From Bactericera cockerelli (Eukaryota; Arthropoda; Insecta; Hemiptera; Triozidae), in assembly GCA_024516035.1 (NCBI GenBank), contig CM044964.1, positions 14,269,597 to 14,333,596 of the forward strand: a DNA stretch of 64,000 nucleotides, in the 5' to 3' direction. The notes beneath the pieces are model-generated. The model ran no database searches and was not told the DNA's origin. It saw only the letters and a list, made by a program, of their open reading frames with translations. Positions 41,946 through 52,935 of the stretch are shown piece after piece. Made by a program: the position numbers and the translations under genes. Each line of letters starts with the position of its first letter. The first letter of the stretch is position 1.

Positions 41946-42325
41946 CGCCTCTGACAACACAAAGAGGCGTAAACCACAAATTTTTGAAATCGGTTTTTTT
42001 GCTTGGATTGAGTCTACTTGTGCTATATTTTGTTCTCACAAATAGACGTAATCCAATTATAATCCAAAAAAAAGATACAACAAAAATTGAAATCAGGCGT
42101 ATCCCTCATTTTCTCTTTTTCAGACAAATCAAATAGGCGTAAATCATTTGTCACAGTTAAATAATCAAATTTGACAACAGAAAAAGCTCCTATGGTCATT
42201 CACGGGTACAGGGAAGTGATGATTTTCCTACCGTGAACAGAAAATTTATGCACAAGAAAACTCATTTTGGTTCTCCTGTAAAATTTCGAAAATGTTGTTT
42301 ACGCCTCTTTGTGTTGTCAGAGGCG
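41946..42325. mobile_element. 380 bp MITE with self-folding terminal inverted repeats, AATT target site
   Basis: CGCCTCTGACAACACAAAGA, GGCGTAAAC at the left end is the perfect reverse complement of the right end. Each end is also a small hairpin (CGCCTCT...AGAGGCG). AATT flanks both sides. Internal GGCGTAAA-like words recur. No ORF. A second copy is at 50957-51301. Superfamily unknown. Confidence 0.85.
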
Positions 42326-42444
42326 AATTTTGTGTCAATAAATAATTTGAAGATAATTTATCTTAATTTTTTACCAGAAATTATGTACTTGCTTTTCTTT
42401 ATCAGAACTTGAGACCTTATAATTGTAACTTTTGTGTGTTCCAG

Positions 42445-42621
42445 ACCACCTCCCCCTCCTCCGAGTACCCTGCCGAAACCTTCATCTCCATGGAGTCCGC
42501 CACTGAGGAGGACATGATGAAACCTAAAGGAGGAAAGAGAGAGAGAGACAGAGGAGAGAGAGAGAGAGAGGAGAGAGAAGAGGAGAGAGAGAGAGAGGGA
42601 GAGACAGAGGAGGAGAGATAA
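42445..42621 (+). CDS. Candidate coding exon running into a GA microsatellite
   Basis: An acceptor (TAACTTTTGTGTGTTCCAG) ends at 42444 and the sequence after it is suddenly GC-rich and open: TTSPSSEYPAETFISMESAT, EEDMMKPKGGK. The phase (0) matches the donor of the 30974-31193 exon, so the two could splice across 11.25 kb. From about 42535 the frame passes into (GA)n and reads RERE-type residues to a TAA at 42619-42621. No GT donor exists before that stop. Either the C-terminus lies in the microsatellite, or repeat expansion or misassembly removed the donor. The acidic/Ser-rich segment is not recognised. Confidence 0.6.
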   Translation, partial: TTSPSSEYPAETFISMESATEEDMMKPKGGKRERDRGEREREEREEEREREGETEEER

Positions 42622-42750
42622 TGAGAGAGAGGAGAGAGAGTGAGAGACAGAGGGAGAGAGATAATGAAGGAGAGTGAGAGACAGAGGGAGAGAGTAATGA
42701 GAGGAGAGAGAGAGTGAGAGACAGAGGGAGTGATATAATGAGAGAGATAA
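42530..42750. repeat. GA microsatellite overlapping the exon end
   Basis: (GA)n with GAGACAGAGGGAGAGA and GATAATGA units repeated. Confidence 0.95.
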
Positions 42751-43330
42751 AGAGAAATAGACACGGTCAGACCCGTGGGGTAGGTCGTCCTATGTGCGAG
42801 GGATCGGTGAACCTTTTGTTACAAACTGTTTGCGAGTCCTACCAGACAAGGCCCCATCATTGACCTCTATTTATTGTGACCTATGTGTAGACCTTAGTCT
42901 TGTTTTGTATCCGTATATTTTCATGAAAAACAAAATAATGAAAAAAGATTTTCACAGTACCTACGTTTTTTCAAGTTCCTGTGGGAAATAGAAATTACTG
43001 GTTATTATTTACTTATTTAATTTAGAATATAAAACCGCGGACAACCTGTCATTACAGTAGATGACAGGTTGAACCAATGATAACTTCTTCTTTTTATTCC
43101 TCAAAATATATACATACATTAATTGAAGCCACATCAGCTGCTTGTTGGTAGAAAATTATAGAACCATATTAATCCAAGAAAGGAAGAGAGAAAAAATGTT
43201 AAAATTTCGCCACGCCTGACATTTGATCCCTGAAACTTCCGATAAGAAGGCAGAGGTGTCTAACATTTCACCACGTTGGTGGTCCACGAACCAATGACTT
43301 CTATTTAAAGAATTATTGCTTTTATTACTC
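42751..43330. other. Intron-like or intergenic sequence with hairpin and tRNA-like fragment
   Basis: CAACCTGTCAT (43042-43052) pairs with 43061-43071 over an 8-base loop. A reverse tRNA-like head lies near 43195-43290 (GACATTTGATCCCTG and TTCACCACGTTGGTGG). No coding. Confidence 0.45.
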
Positions 43331-44265
43331 TTGACATTTCTTTCCAAAGCATTCTTTTCTACATTCTTCGTGAGCTTACTCCAACATTCTTTCCAACTTC
43401 ATTCGTCCATCTATTCTCTCTCTTCTTTTCTCTTCCTCACAATTTTAACTTGTTTATTTTTCTATATTCTCTATCCTCTTTTCTCTCTTTCTCTCTCTCT
43501 TCTTATATTCTCTCTCCTCTCTCTCTCTCTCCCTTCTTATATTATCTCCTTCTCTCTCTCTCTTCTTATATATACTCTCTCTCGTTTCCAGTCAGTCTCT
43601 TTGTTTACTTCTATTCATATTAAATTATTCATTATCCATGAGATATTTACTTCAAGATGAGAGAGAGAGAGAGAGATATTGTAAGGGAGAAAGGATGAAA
43701 TATAGAGAGTAAGTGATAAAGAGAGTGAAACAGAGAGAGAGGGAGAGAGGGAAAGAGAGCGAGAGAGGGAAAGAGAGCAAGAGAGGTAAAGAGAGTGTGT
43801 GTGAGAGAGAGAGAGTGAGAGAGGGAAAGATAATGAGAGAAGGAGAGAGACAAAGAGAAATAGAGAAAGAGATAGAAATAAGAGGATAATAAAAGTGCAA
43901 TATCTTGCTTCCTCCGTTTATCTCCTGCATATTTTATTTAATAATACTCCCCTTCTTCTTCTCCTTCTCCCTCTCCCTCTCTTTCTCATTTTCTTTATCC
44001 CTCCTGTTCCATCTCTTCTTCTCTCTCTCTCTCTTTCCCCTTTAGCTCTATCTACTATTGTTTCTTTGATCACTAAGCTCCGCCCCTTCTTCCTCTCTCC
44101 GCCCATGGTCTCTCTCATCCCTCCTCCCCAACGAGATAATGAGCTCTGGAATGTTAATTTGTTTGGCCTTTTTTCTCCCTCTCTCTCTCTCTCCCCCTTT
44201 TCTATCATCCCTCTCTCTCTCTCTCTCCTTTCTATCATCCCTCTCTCACCGCTTGTCTACAGAGC
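43331..44265. repeat. Alternating CT and GA tracts
   Basis: Pyrimidine block 43375-43590, purine block 43655-43880, pyrimidine block 43940-44250. Open frames are artefacts. Confidence 0.85.
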
Positions 44266-44334
44266 TCATTATGTGCGATAATTATATCAATAAACACACA
44301 CACACCTACACATTAAGAACATACCTTTACAGTC

Positions 44335-44435
44335 AAAACATACATATAAGACCTGTTTGTTGACTGCTGGAGTAAAGGGACTTTTCAGTCTTACCTCGCA
44401 AGTATAAACAAGGTATATTCTATTCTAAGAACTTT
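44335..44435 (+). mobile_element. SINE family A 3' body and tail
   Basis: TGACTGCTGGAGTAAAGGGA and AGTATAAACAAGGTATATTC with TATTCTAAG tail, as at 21960-22078. Confidence 0.65.
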
Positions 44436-44795
44436 ATCACAGAACTAGTGGCGAAGCTAGTGACTCAAAGTTGAAATTTCCCTCATTATACAAATTAGAT
44501 CAAAATCAAAAAAATATGCTATTGCATGGAATGCGGACTCTTATTAATATTATCATCATCAGAATTTGCTTGTCTTCTAGTTTTGTCAGTTCTACTTTCA
44601 CTTCTTTCCATCCTGGATCCTATTTCCTCATCATTCTTTGTGTTTTATTATTCTTTCTTCCACGTCGCTATCTTTGTCCTCAGGTTTTTCACTTTCGTCT
44701 CTTTCACTTTCACTTTGTGCATTTAAATTTTCTTCGGAAATTTTAGCGAGAGCAAAAAACCTTTTCGTCATTCTGTCTGTGTTCAAATCTTAGGC
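44436..44795. other. AT/CT-rich sequence, no gene seen
   Basis: A 91-codon open frame is low complexity and unsupported. Confidence 0.4.
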
Positions 44796-45690
44796 TTTCC
44801 ATCTTTCTCTCCCTCTCCCTCTCTCAAAACTCTCGCTCTCTCTTTCTCTATCTCTCTCGCAACCACTTTCACTCTCTCTTTTTCTCTCTCTCGATCTATC
44901 TTTCTCTCTCTCTCTCTCTGTCTCTCGCTCTCTCTTTCTCTCTCTCAAAACCTCTTTCATTCTCTCTTTTTTTTTCTTCTACCCACAATTTTTCCAACGT
45001 TTTTGGCTTAAAATATCGCGCAATAATTTGTCTTTTTCTTACCTTTTTCTATACTTTGCGTGCGTGGGTGCGTAACTGCGTACATATAATATCTCCTTCT
45101 TCTTATATTTCTTCTTACTTTCTCCTTTTCTTCATATTTTTTATATTTCCTTCTATCTCATTTTCTCTATAATTTCCTCATGTTTTTTTTTCTCTATCGC
45201 TTTGTTCTCCCCACTTTCTCTCCTTCTTTCTTTTGTACCACTCTCTTACATTTCTCTCTCTTTTTTCTCATCTATCTCTTGTCATCCTCTTCTCTCATGT
45301 ATACTTTTCCCTTTCTCTTTATCTCTATTCTCTTTTATGACTCCATCGTGGTTCTCTTTCACTTCTCTCTCTCCTCATCATCTATGCCTTTATCTCTCAT
45401 CTATCTCTTGTCATCTTCTTCTCTCATGTATACATTTCCCTTTCTCCATCTCTTTCTGTAAGAGTAAGAATAATGATAATTATATCTCATTCCCTTTCGC
45501 TAACGATAATAGCCCGTATTTAAACAATGAGATTAATTATACTCAAATTACTTCCTTCTCCTCTCTTTCTCTCTATCTCTCCTTCGCTCTCTCTCTGTCG
45601 CTTTCTCTCGCTCTCTTGTCCTCTCTCTCTTTCTCACTCTCTACATCTCTTTCAGTCTTTTCTTTAACGTCTGAATCATTTTGTTCTTCT
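44796..45690. repeat. CT-rich polypyrimidine domain
   Basis: (CT)n blocks. Includes a duplicated segment: TCTATCTCTTGTCATC(C/T)TCT and TCTCATGTATAC occur at 45271-45305 and 45400-45433. Confidence 0.9.
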
Positions 45691-45812
45691 TAATGTAACA
45701 TTATTCCTTAGTATGTATATGTGCATGTTTCTATTGTTAAGAGAGTAAATGTCTAACCTCAAGCTTTGTGGTTCGAACCGAAAGCGTCACAAATTTTTCT
45801 AAGGTCAGTTTT

Positions 45813-46524
45813 ACTTCCGAGAAATTTCTAATATTAGAAATCGGAAGTATTGTGTTCGTTTTTGTAAAAAAAAATATTTTTTTGCTCCGATTTCAATTTT
45901 TTTCATATTTCTGGACGTTTCATAACCTACTGAGCAAATTTGGTTTTGTGTCCGTCTGTCGGTCTGTCGCTCTGTCGGTCTGTTAAAACGATTCCTTGTA
46001 ACGCGCAAATCTCGAAAACTACTCAACGGATTTTGATGAAATTTTGCACACATCTAGGAGACATTCTGTAGATGGTCCCATTTTAAATTCATCGAATTCG
46101 TACTAGCGGTTCTGGGTGAAAGAGGCCATGCGCCTGACCACTAACTTTTTACTTAAACGCTTATATCTCGTGAACGGTACACCCGATTTCGATGAAATTT
46201 TGTAAAAATGTGCATATTATAGTTTTACATAGCCTTTTTATATTTATTTTTAAATTAATTATAATTTGACTCTGATATTTAAGAAAATCCGAAATTTTGG
46301 ACAAAAAAGTAAAAAAATAAGGACCACGACTTACCGATACAGAATTTTTTGTAGAATTTATAATGTAGAAAAAACAATATTCTACCATATAAAACAAATT
46401 TGAAGAAAATCGGTTGAGCCGTTTTGGAGATACAAGTAATTTTCTATAAAATCTCAAAATTGGCACGTGTTTACAATGTGAAGCAATCACGAGGAAGTAT
46501 TGTGTCCATAATTGGCAGTGTTTT
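45813..46524 (-). mobile_element. Family G palindrome-ended element, copy 4
   Basis: Terminal palindrome at 45813-45848, a short octamer tract (GTCTGTCG), GACCACTAACTTTTTACTTA, and the far end CCATAATTGGCAGTG. Slightly diverged from copies 1-3. Confidence 0.8.
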
Positions 46525-46745
46525 TTATTTATTTTATTTATTTATTTACACTTTATTCATCTTTACAGAACAATAATCAACAAAGAATTAATAACAATAA
46601 TTTAAAAAAACTTGGAAGTATGTACAAAAAAAATAATAATAAAGATCAATATTAAATTTTAATTACAATTGTTTTGTAATCCGGGGCGAAGTTAATGCCT
46701 TAGGCATTCTCTGACACTTAACCCCGGATACAAAAAAAAAGAACA
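46525..46745 (-). mobile_element. LINE 3' end fragment
   Basis: TTTATTTATTTATTTACACT, then AATGCCTTAGGCATTCTCTG and CACTTAACCCCGGATAC. Same layout as 31205-31385. It directly abuts the family G copy. Confidence 0.55.
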
Positions 46746-46800
46746 AAAAAAACAAACAAATAAAATATAAATAAAATTTATATTTAAAAAATTTCAGTTT

Positions 46801-47066
46801 TTTTTTTTTTTTTTTTTGTGGGGTTTAACGTCGCTTTCAACTGCCATGGTCATATCACGACGGGGGTTTTACCCTCCATTCGCAGGAAACTCACAAACCT
46901 GCTACTCACATTGACCTCACCCAGCCTGAGTGGGGCCGGGAAAAGCCAGCGTCACGAGAATTAGAATTTGAATGGTCACCCATCCAAGTCCTAACCTCGC
47001 TGGATGTCGCTTCACTTCGGTGTTCTGAAGGGAACCGGTGTATTCAACATGCCATCGACGCTGGCT
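46801..47066 (-). mobile_element. 5S rRNA-derived SINE, full length, 11 bp target duplication
   Basis: AATTTCAGTTT flanks both sides (46790-46800, 47067-47077). On the minus strand it starts GCCAGCGTCGATGGCATGTT and contains AACACCGAAGTGAAGCGACA and TTAGGACTTGGATGGGTGAC, the A-box and C-box regions of 5S rRNA. The non-5S body follows (CTCAGGCTGGGTGAGGTCA, GCGAATGGAGGGTAAAACCC), then a poly(A) tail. Pol III type 1 promoter and LINE-type mobilisation are inferred from this layout. Confidence 0.93.
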
Positions 47067-47077
47067 AATTTCAGTTT

Positions 47078-47365
47078 GATAGGTTCACTCTTAGGATTTC
47101 GCTGGGAGACGTTCAAAAAATTGTAGGTATTCACTGTCGGTCAATTTGTTGTTAGTACAACCCCAAGTTGCCTGTGTTTTATACTTATGTACATATTATG
47201 TGTACTTCATAATTATTTATCTCTAATGTCCTTTTATCGCTATTTTTATTTCCATTTCCATCTAATAGTAAAGTCCGTAGTCAAGTGGTTAACGTAGAAA
47301 AAAGAAAGTACAGAATATATTCTTTTAATAATATAAATAATGAACATGGGAAAAAATGAGTTAAA
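47078..47365. other. AT-rich sequence, no gene seen
   Basis: Contains a lone GTAGTCAAGTGGTTAACG SINE B head scrap near 47278. Confidence 0.4.
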
Positions 47366-47367
47366 AC

Positions 47368-47585
47368 ACCGTGCACTGGTAGTCAAGTGGTTAAAGCGCT
47401 AGTCTCGTAATCCAGGTACCATAGGGATCCATTGGTTCGAATCCCACCCAGTGCATGAATTTTTCCTCAATAATTTGAGCTTGTGACCACATAATACAAA
47501 GACTCTGATGATTAGGTGGTAGAAAATGCTTTGAGCATTAACTCGCCTGGTGATTACCTATCACTAGAAAGTGTTATTATTATTA
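47368..47585 (+). mobile_element. tRNA-derived SINE, family B
   Basis: Head CACTGGTAGTCAAGTGGTTA, GGATCCATTGGTTCGAATCC, then the standard body and a long ATTATTATT tail. Confidence 0.88.
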
Positions 47586-48000
47586 TTATAAAGAGACTCT
47601 TTTTAGTCTCATTAATTCAGGATGAATAGAGTGACGTAGTGTATTGTATTGTATTGTATTTTCTTTTACTTCTCACAACAAAACTGAAAGTGCAATTTTG
47701 TAGTAGTTGGTCTTGACGTCTTGATTTTTTTTTAAATTTTCTTCTACTGTTGTCAACTTCAGGTGTTGAAAAAAAAAACACAGGTAATGATAATAATAAC
47801 AACAATAAACATAAGACACACTAGTGATGCTAGAAGAAAAAATAACGACAACTATGGATTGCCCTCAATAATTTTGAAAAATCAAGGAGAAGTAGATTTT
47901 GAGGTAAACTTGGGGCGAGAGAAAAGTTATAAAGATGAAAGGTTCATAGTGTCAGAGAGAATGTTAGGAAAAAACGTAAGAAATCAAGAAAGAGAAGAGA
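47586..48000. other. AT-rich sequence with short TGTAT repeats, no gene seen
   Basis: GTATTGTATTGTATTGTATT lies at about 47641-47660. No coding support. Confidence 0.45.
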
Positions 48001-48744
48001 TGGATGGAAAAAAAGATAATTAAAAGGAAATAGGAGAGTGATATTAAAAGTATGTTGGAAATGGAGAGAAAGGTGTGGAGAGAGAGACAAGAGAGAGAGA
48101 GAGAGAGAAGAAAGGGAGAAGAGAGAGAGAAGAGAGAGGGAACAAGATAAGTAAAGTGAAAAGACTGTGAGAAAGGAAAAAGAGATATACAGTGGAATGG
48201 AACAAGATAGAGAGGGAGAGAAAGAAAGAGATAGACAAGGAGAGAGATAAGAAGGAAAGAGAAGGAGAGAGATGATTAATGTCACAAACGTCGAGTTGTT
48301 TCTGTTTTTCTTTCTCGCTTTTATTTTAATTCCAGCAGCATCAGATGCGGTCTACTAGGTGACAGAAGAGAGATAGATGGGGGAGGGAGAGAGAGAAAGA
48401 GACAGATGGAGAGAGAGAAAGAGACAGAGAGAGAGAGAGGAGAGAGAGAAGGAAAGAAAAAATCGAGGTAAAACACAGGAGGTTATAGGAGGGAGAGATA
48501 AAAAAATAGGTGTAAGATAAAGAAGGGTGAAAGGAAGATCGTTCTAGTGCAAACGAGTATTTTTTTTTTAAGGCGAAGTAGGTACAAGTAGAAAGAGAGG
48601 GAAATAAAAAGAGAGAGGAGAGAGGACAAAGTTTGAGAGTGTGGGTGAAAAGTAGAGTGACAGATTAAAAAGGAGATGAAGTGAGAGAACGAGGGTGAGA
48701 CAGTGAGAGGAGATAGAATGAGAAATAGAGAGAGAAAGAAAGAG

Positions 48745-48784
<40 letters not shown>

Positions 48785-48870
48785 TATATATATAGAGAGA
48801 GAGAGAGAAAGAAAGAGGAGATATAGAGAGAGAGAAAGAAGAGAAAGAGAGAGGGAAGAGAAGTAATAAA
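48001..48870. repeat. GA-rich polypurine domain
   Basis: (GA)n and GAAAGA blocks at 48065-48275, 48365-48460 and 48590-48860, with a short pyrimidine gap near 48300. Confidence 0.9.
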
Positions 48871-50325
48871 TGACACTAGGATACAAAATTCTAGAAGGAT
48901 AAACTCTGTCTGTGAGGCGCAGGCTGACAAAATATTCTGTTCCTCTATAGTGAAAAATAAAACATGTACCTACATAGATAAAATACTAATTTATTCATTA
49001 CTATGTATATTTATACACCCTGTACACTTACAGGAGAAGTGAAAGACAGTTTAAGATTAAAATACTTTGAGATAAAAGATTTTTCTTGGCCTTACGATGT
49101 ATCCTGAATAATCTTTTAGATATTTACGATAAGGTAATGTTTTCAAAACGCGTCAGTGTTTTCATAAAGAGAGTTAGAAAATTCATAGAAAATTCAATAA
49201 CATATCATCCGTTAGAAATGTACTCTTAGGTAGATCCTTTCCTGCACAAAGTACCACGTAAAATCCTAGATAACGTCTGGTTATGGTAGTAAATTGTTAA
49301 ATGCAACGTAGTATGCATAGTAACTACCATATATTGAAAATTCTCTATGAGACGTTCTTACACACGCCTGGTAACTAATATAAGTATGCAATGTGCGCTA
49401 TAACTAATGACAAGCCATACAGGATGTCAGCACTATTTATGCCATACAAAATAAAGTGGTTGTTTTACTGTGATCTAACCAGGTGGATACAGAGCGGGTC
49501 ATTTATATTGCCCTTAGATCTTTGTGTTATGATCTTTTTGTAATGATTTATAGCATATTTCAGAAGTAAATACGTCCTAGAGAGCTTTTGGTTCCAACAA
49601 GACGGGGCCACACCTCACATAAGTTGCAAGACGATTCACATATTACAAGTTTTCCTTCCTAGTCTTCTGATAACGTAAAATACAACACTCTGTTTATCCT
49701 ACAAGAACGAGACTTGAGGTCCCCTTACTCTTACAGTAAAGTTCAGACATATTAATGTGGATTTTCAAATCCAACCCGGGATCAGTACGGTTCGGTTTTG
49801 TAACGTATCCAGTACACGGTAACGTATACGGTTGTGAGAGAAATCTCTCACAACCGTACTGATTGCGGGCTAAGGTTTTTGTGAGTAATCCACAAAACTT
49901 GGAGGCCTTGAATCACAAAAATAGCGGCTGTTCACCTGATATACTCGTACTCATGAATGTTATGGAAAATGCTGAAAAACGAAGCAATGCGTCAGCCGCT
50001 CTTGTGGAATGCTACCTGCACGACATCACCTTCCACTTTTGAGAGAACCAATTGGCAAGGTCTCCACTTCCACACAAAAATACAATCAATTGCAAATAGT
50101 TGTCACTCATTCTAGTTTCAACCCAAAAACTAATATGACCAATGTGAATGGCCCACTCTGTATGTAAAATATTATTATTTTTATATATTTTTTTTACTAA
50201 CAAAACTGTTTGCTCATATGAAAGCTATGCTAAGAGAAAAAAGATTCTTCTATCCTTAAAGTGCTTTGAAATAAAAGTATGATTAAGAAGAAAAATTGTT
50301 CTTGAATGCAAGGAAAATTAACTAA
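48871..50325. other. Unique sequence with one strong palindrome, no gene seen
   Basis: The longest low-repeat stretch in the right half. TACGGTTGTGAGAGA (49827-49841) is exactly complementary to 49844-49858 with a 2-base gap. No splice-bounded coding found. Confidence 0.45.
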
Positions 50326-50440
50326 ACCAAGAGAGAGAGAGAGAGTGAGAGAGAGAGAGAAGAGAGAGAGGAGTGAGAGAGAGAGTGAGAGAGAGAGAAG
50401 AGAGTGAGAGAGAAAAGTGAGAGAGAGAGAGAGAAAAGTG
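50326..50440. repeat. GA microsatellite
   Basis: (GA)n with GAGTGAGAGAGA interruptions. Confidence 0.95.
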
Positions 50441-50544
50441 ATTGATGTGCGAAGTTTGCAAGTCTTGAAGTTAATTCTCAGGAATTAGCTCTTTTTAATG
50501 CATCTTGGAGCCTTTTAGCTTTTATCTCTGTACTAGTCTGTCTC

Positions 50545-50690
50545 TAATAATAACACTCTCTAACTAGTGGAAGGTTTATGTTCAAAGCATTTTCTACACC
50601 TAACCTCAAAGTCTTGCAAATAAATGAGGGAAAAACCAAGCATTGGGTGGGATCCGATCCACAGATCACGGATCCATGCGCTGATTGTTT
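50545..50690 (-). mobile_element. tRNA-derived SINE, family B, truncated and decayed
   Basis: TATGTTCAAAGCATTTTCTA and TGGGTGGGATCCGATCCACA in reverse order. Several small deletions. Confidence 0.65.
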
Positions 50691-50734
50691 ACATACAGTC
50701 AATGTCTACCACATCGCTTACAAATAGTTTTAAA

Positions 50735-50885
50735 ATTTATCATTTTGTGTTAACATCACCTCCGTGATACAAATACTCAAACTCGCTTTACTCTCTAAAT
50801 CTACGCTGAACCCGGGGCTAGAATCACCGACCTCCAGGTTACAATTCCTTATCGATCAAGCTACTGCTGAGTTCAGTTTTCGCAA
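50735..50885 (-). mobile_element. tRNA-derived SINE, family E
   Basis: ACTCAAACTCGCTTTACTCT, CACCGACCTCCAGGTTACA and TTATCGATCAAGCTACTG in reverse orientation, with deletions in the head. Confidence 0.7.
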
Positions 50886-50956
50886 CTACATCGACTACCA
50901 ATACTTTAAGATTTTTACAAAAAAAAAAAAAATATATTCATGTCTCTTTAACATTT

Positions 50957-51301
50957 CGCCTCTGACACACAAGAGCGTACACAAATTTTTGATATGTTTT
51001 TATGCTCGATTGGTCGACTTGTGCATTTGTCTCACAAATACGTAACCCAATATATCCAAAGAATAAGATTACAACAAATTACATCAGGGAATCCCCATTC
51101 CCCCTTTCAACAAAAAATAGGCTAAGATCATGTCACAGTAAATAATCAATGCAACAAAAAAGTCCGTTATGTCAATTCACGGGTACAGGGAAGTGATATG
51201 TTCCTACCGTGAACAGAAAATTTATGCACAAGAAAACTCATTTTGGCTCTCCTGTAAAGTTTCGAAAATGTTGGTTACGCCTCTCTGTGTTGTCAGAGGC
51301 G
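50957..51301. mobile_element. Second copy of the self-folding-TIR MITE
   Basis: The right end matches the 41946-42325 element well (ACGGGTACAGGGAAGTGAT and GTGTTGTCAGAGGCG). The left half has many one- to few-base deletions relative to that copy, so it is decayed or poorly polished. Confidence 0.75.
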
Positions 51302-51314
51302 AATTTTGGTCAAT

Positions 51315-51420
51315 CGAGACGGAGTTTTTACCCTCAGTTCGCTGGAACATCACAAACCAGCTCAGCCTCACTCAGCCTGGATTGGGCTTACAACCCCTAC
51401 CCCGAAGGGAACGTCACCCA
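51315..51420 (-). mobile_element. 5S-derived SINE, body fragment
   Basis: TTTTTACCCTCAGTTCGCTG, CATCACAAACCAGCTCAGCC and CACTCAGCCTGGATTGGGC follow the family body; the 5S part is missing. Confidence 0.6.
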
Positions 51421-51519
51421 AAAAAAAAAAAAAATAAAAAAAAAAAATAATTGCACAACGAGCAAGATTACGCAAGTCTTGACGAAAAGAACATCAGCAT
51501 AAAAGAAGACCATTATTCA

Positions 51520-51718
51520 ACCTGCACTGGTAGTCAAGTGGTTAACGCGCTAGTCTGGTGATCCAGGTAGCGTAGGGATCCGTTGGTTCGAATCCCACCC
51601 AGTGCATGAATTTTTCCTCATTAATAATAAGACCCTGAGGGTTAGGTGGTAGAAAATACTTTGAGCATTAACCTCGCCTGGTGGTTACCTTCCACTAAAG
51701 AGTGTTATTATTATTATT
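51520..51718 (+). mobile_element. tRNA-derived SINE, family B (best-preserved head)
   Basis: CACTGGTAGTCAAGTGGTTA, CGCGCTAGTCTGGTGATCCA, GGATCCGTTGGTTCGAATCC, CACCCAGTGCATG, then a shortened body and ATTATTATT tail. The ends CACTGG/CCCAGTG can form an acceptor-like stem. Confidence 0.9.
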
Positions 51719-52480
51719 TTAATGCTGATATTTTAGGAGTTATATCGTTATTATCATTAATTCAATAACCATTAGTATCATATCCACTTCTCGTCAAAAA
51801 TAAATTAACCTCATTTCCTAAAAATACCATCTCTCACAGTTCTGCGTTATTCCCCACCCTTATATTTAATCATGAATCCTTTCACTCTTAACTTGTATGA
51901 AAGTTCCAGATAATTAAGCCCACAGTAAATAATCTATCTCTCCCTTTCTCTTCCCAATCCAGCCCTCCCACACTTCTTCCTCTTATTTCTTCTCTCACGC
52001 TTCTTATGTCACCCTTTACCTCCCACTCATCTCATGTTTTTTTTTTTTTTTTTGACGCCGCCTGTCATCCGTCTTCCTGCCAACTCTTTCTATCCTTCAT
52101 TTTGTCTTTTTCCTCTCTCCCCCCTTCTTTCCCTTCTTTCCCATCTATTATTTCTTTGGCTTTTCCATTTGGTAGACTTCCAGTTTTCTCAAAATCATGA
52201 TTGTCTCATTATTCTGTCATTCATCCTGCCTCACCCCTCTCCCTCTCTCCATTTCATCATATCTTGCTTTTAATAACGACCTTTTACTACCTCCTATTTT
52301 ATTCTATTAACTGTTACTTCTTTCCTTCTAATTTATGTTTTGACAATATTTTCTTCTTTTCCATAGCTTTTTTAATTTTTTTCAGAGACGTTTTTTTATT
52401 ATTTCCATTTCTTTAATGCCTTCTAATTTGTCATTTGTTCTCTATTTATTTTATCTTTGTGTAAGTATTTTGCCAGACTT
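51719..52480. repeat. CT-rich sequence, no gene seen
   Basis: Pyrimidine-rich from about 51930, with a T-run at 52037-52053. Open frames are low complexity. Confidence 0.7.
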
Positions 52481-52484
52481 TGTA

Positions 52485-52625
52485 GCTCTATTAAGGCAGC
52501 AGAGTTGTAACCTGGAGGTCGGTGGTTCCGATCCTTGGTTTGACGAATTTTAAGAAAACTTACCTCTGCGTTTTAAACCGAGTAAATAATCTCGAACTCT
52601 TGTGACAAACACAATTGTGAAAAAC
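52485..52625 (+). mobile_element. tRNA-derived SINE, family E (plus strand)
   Basis: CTCTATTAAGGCAGCAGAGT, TGTAACCTGGAGGTCGGTGG and TTCCGATCC, then body TTTAAACCGAGTAAATAATC. The head is diverged. Confidence 0.65.
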
Positions 52626-52891
52626 ACAAATGGTAACCTCTCTTTTACAAATTCTTAAAGAAGAAGATCACAAAGGCTCAGAAAGTACGCTAAAGAGATC
52701 CTGCTTTTTGCTCGTTAAGGTTAATTAGGGCATTTAGGGCTTCAAACTTTATCCTTTTATTAATCTGTTGGTTTGTGATCTCTCCCTCACTTTCTCTCTC
52801 CTTCTCTCCCTACCCTAATCCCTTAACATCTATATCTCTTTTATTTCGCTCTCTCCTCCCTCATCATAATTCTCCGACTCTTATCCTCACT

Positions 52892-52935
<44 letters not shown>

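Noticed and set aside
46801..47066. A functional 5S rRNA gene
   Set aside because: Only part of 5S is present, diverged, fused to a SINE body with poly(A) and target duplication.
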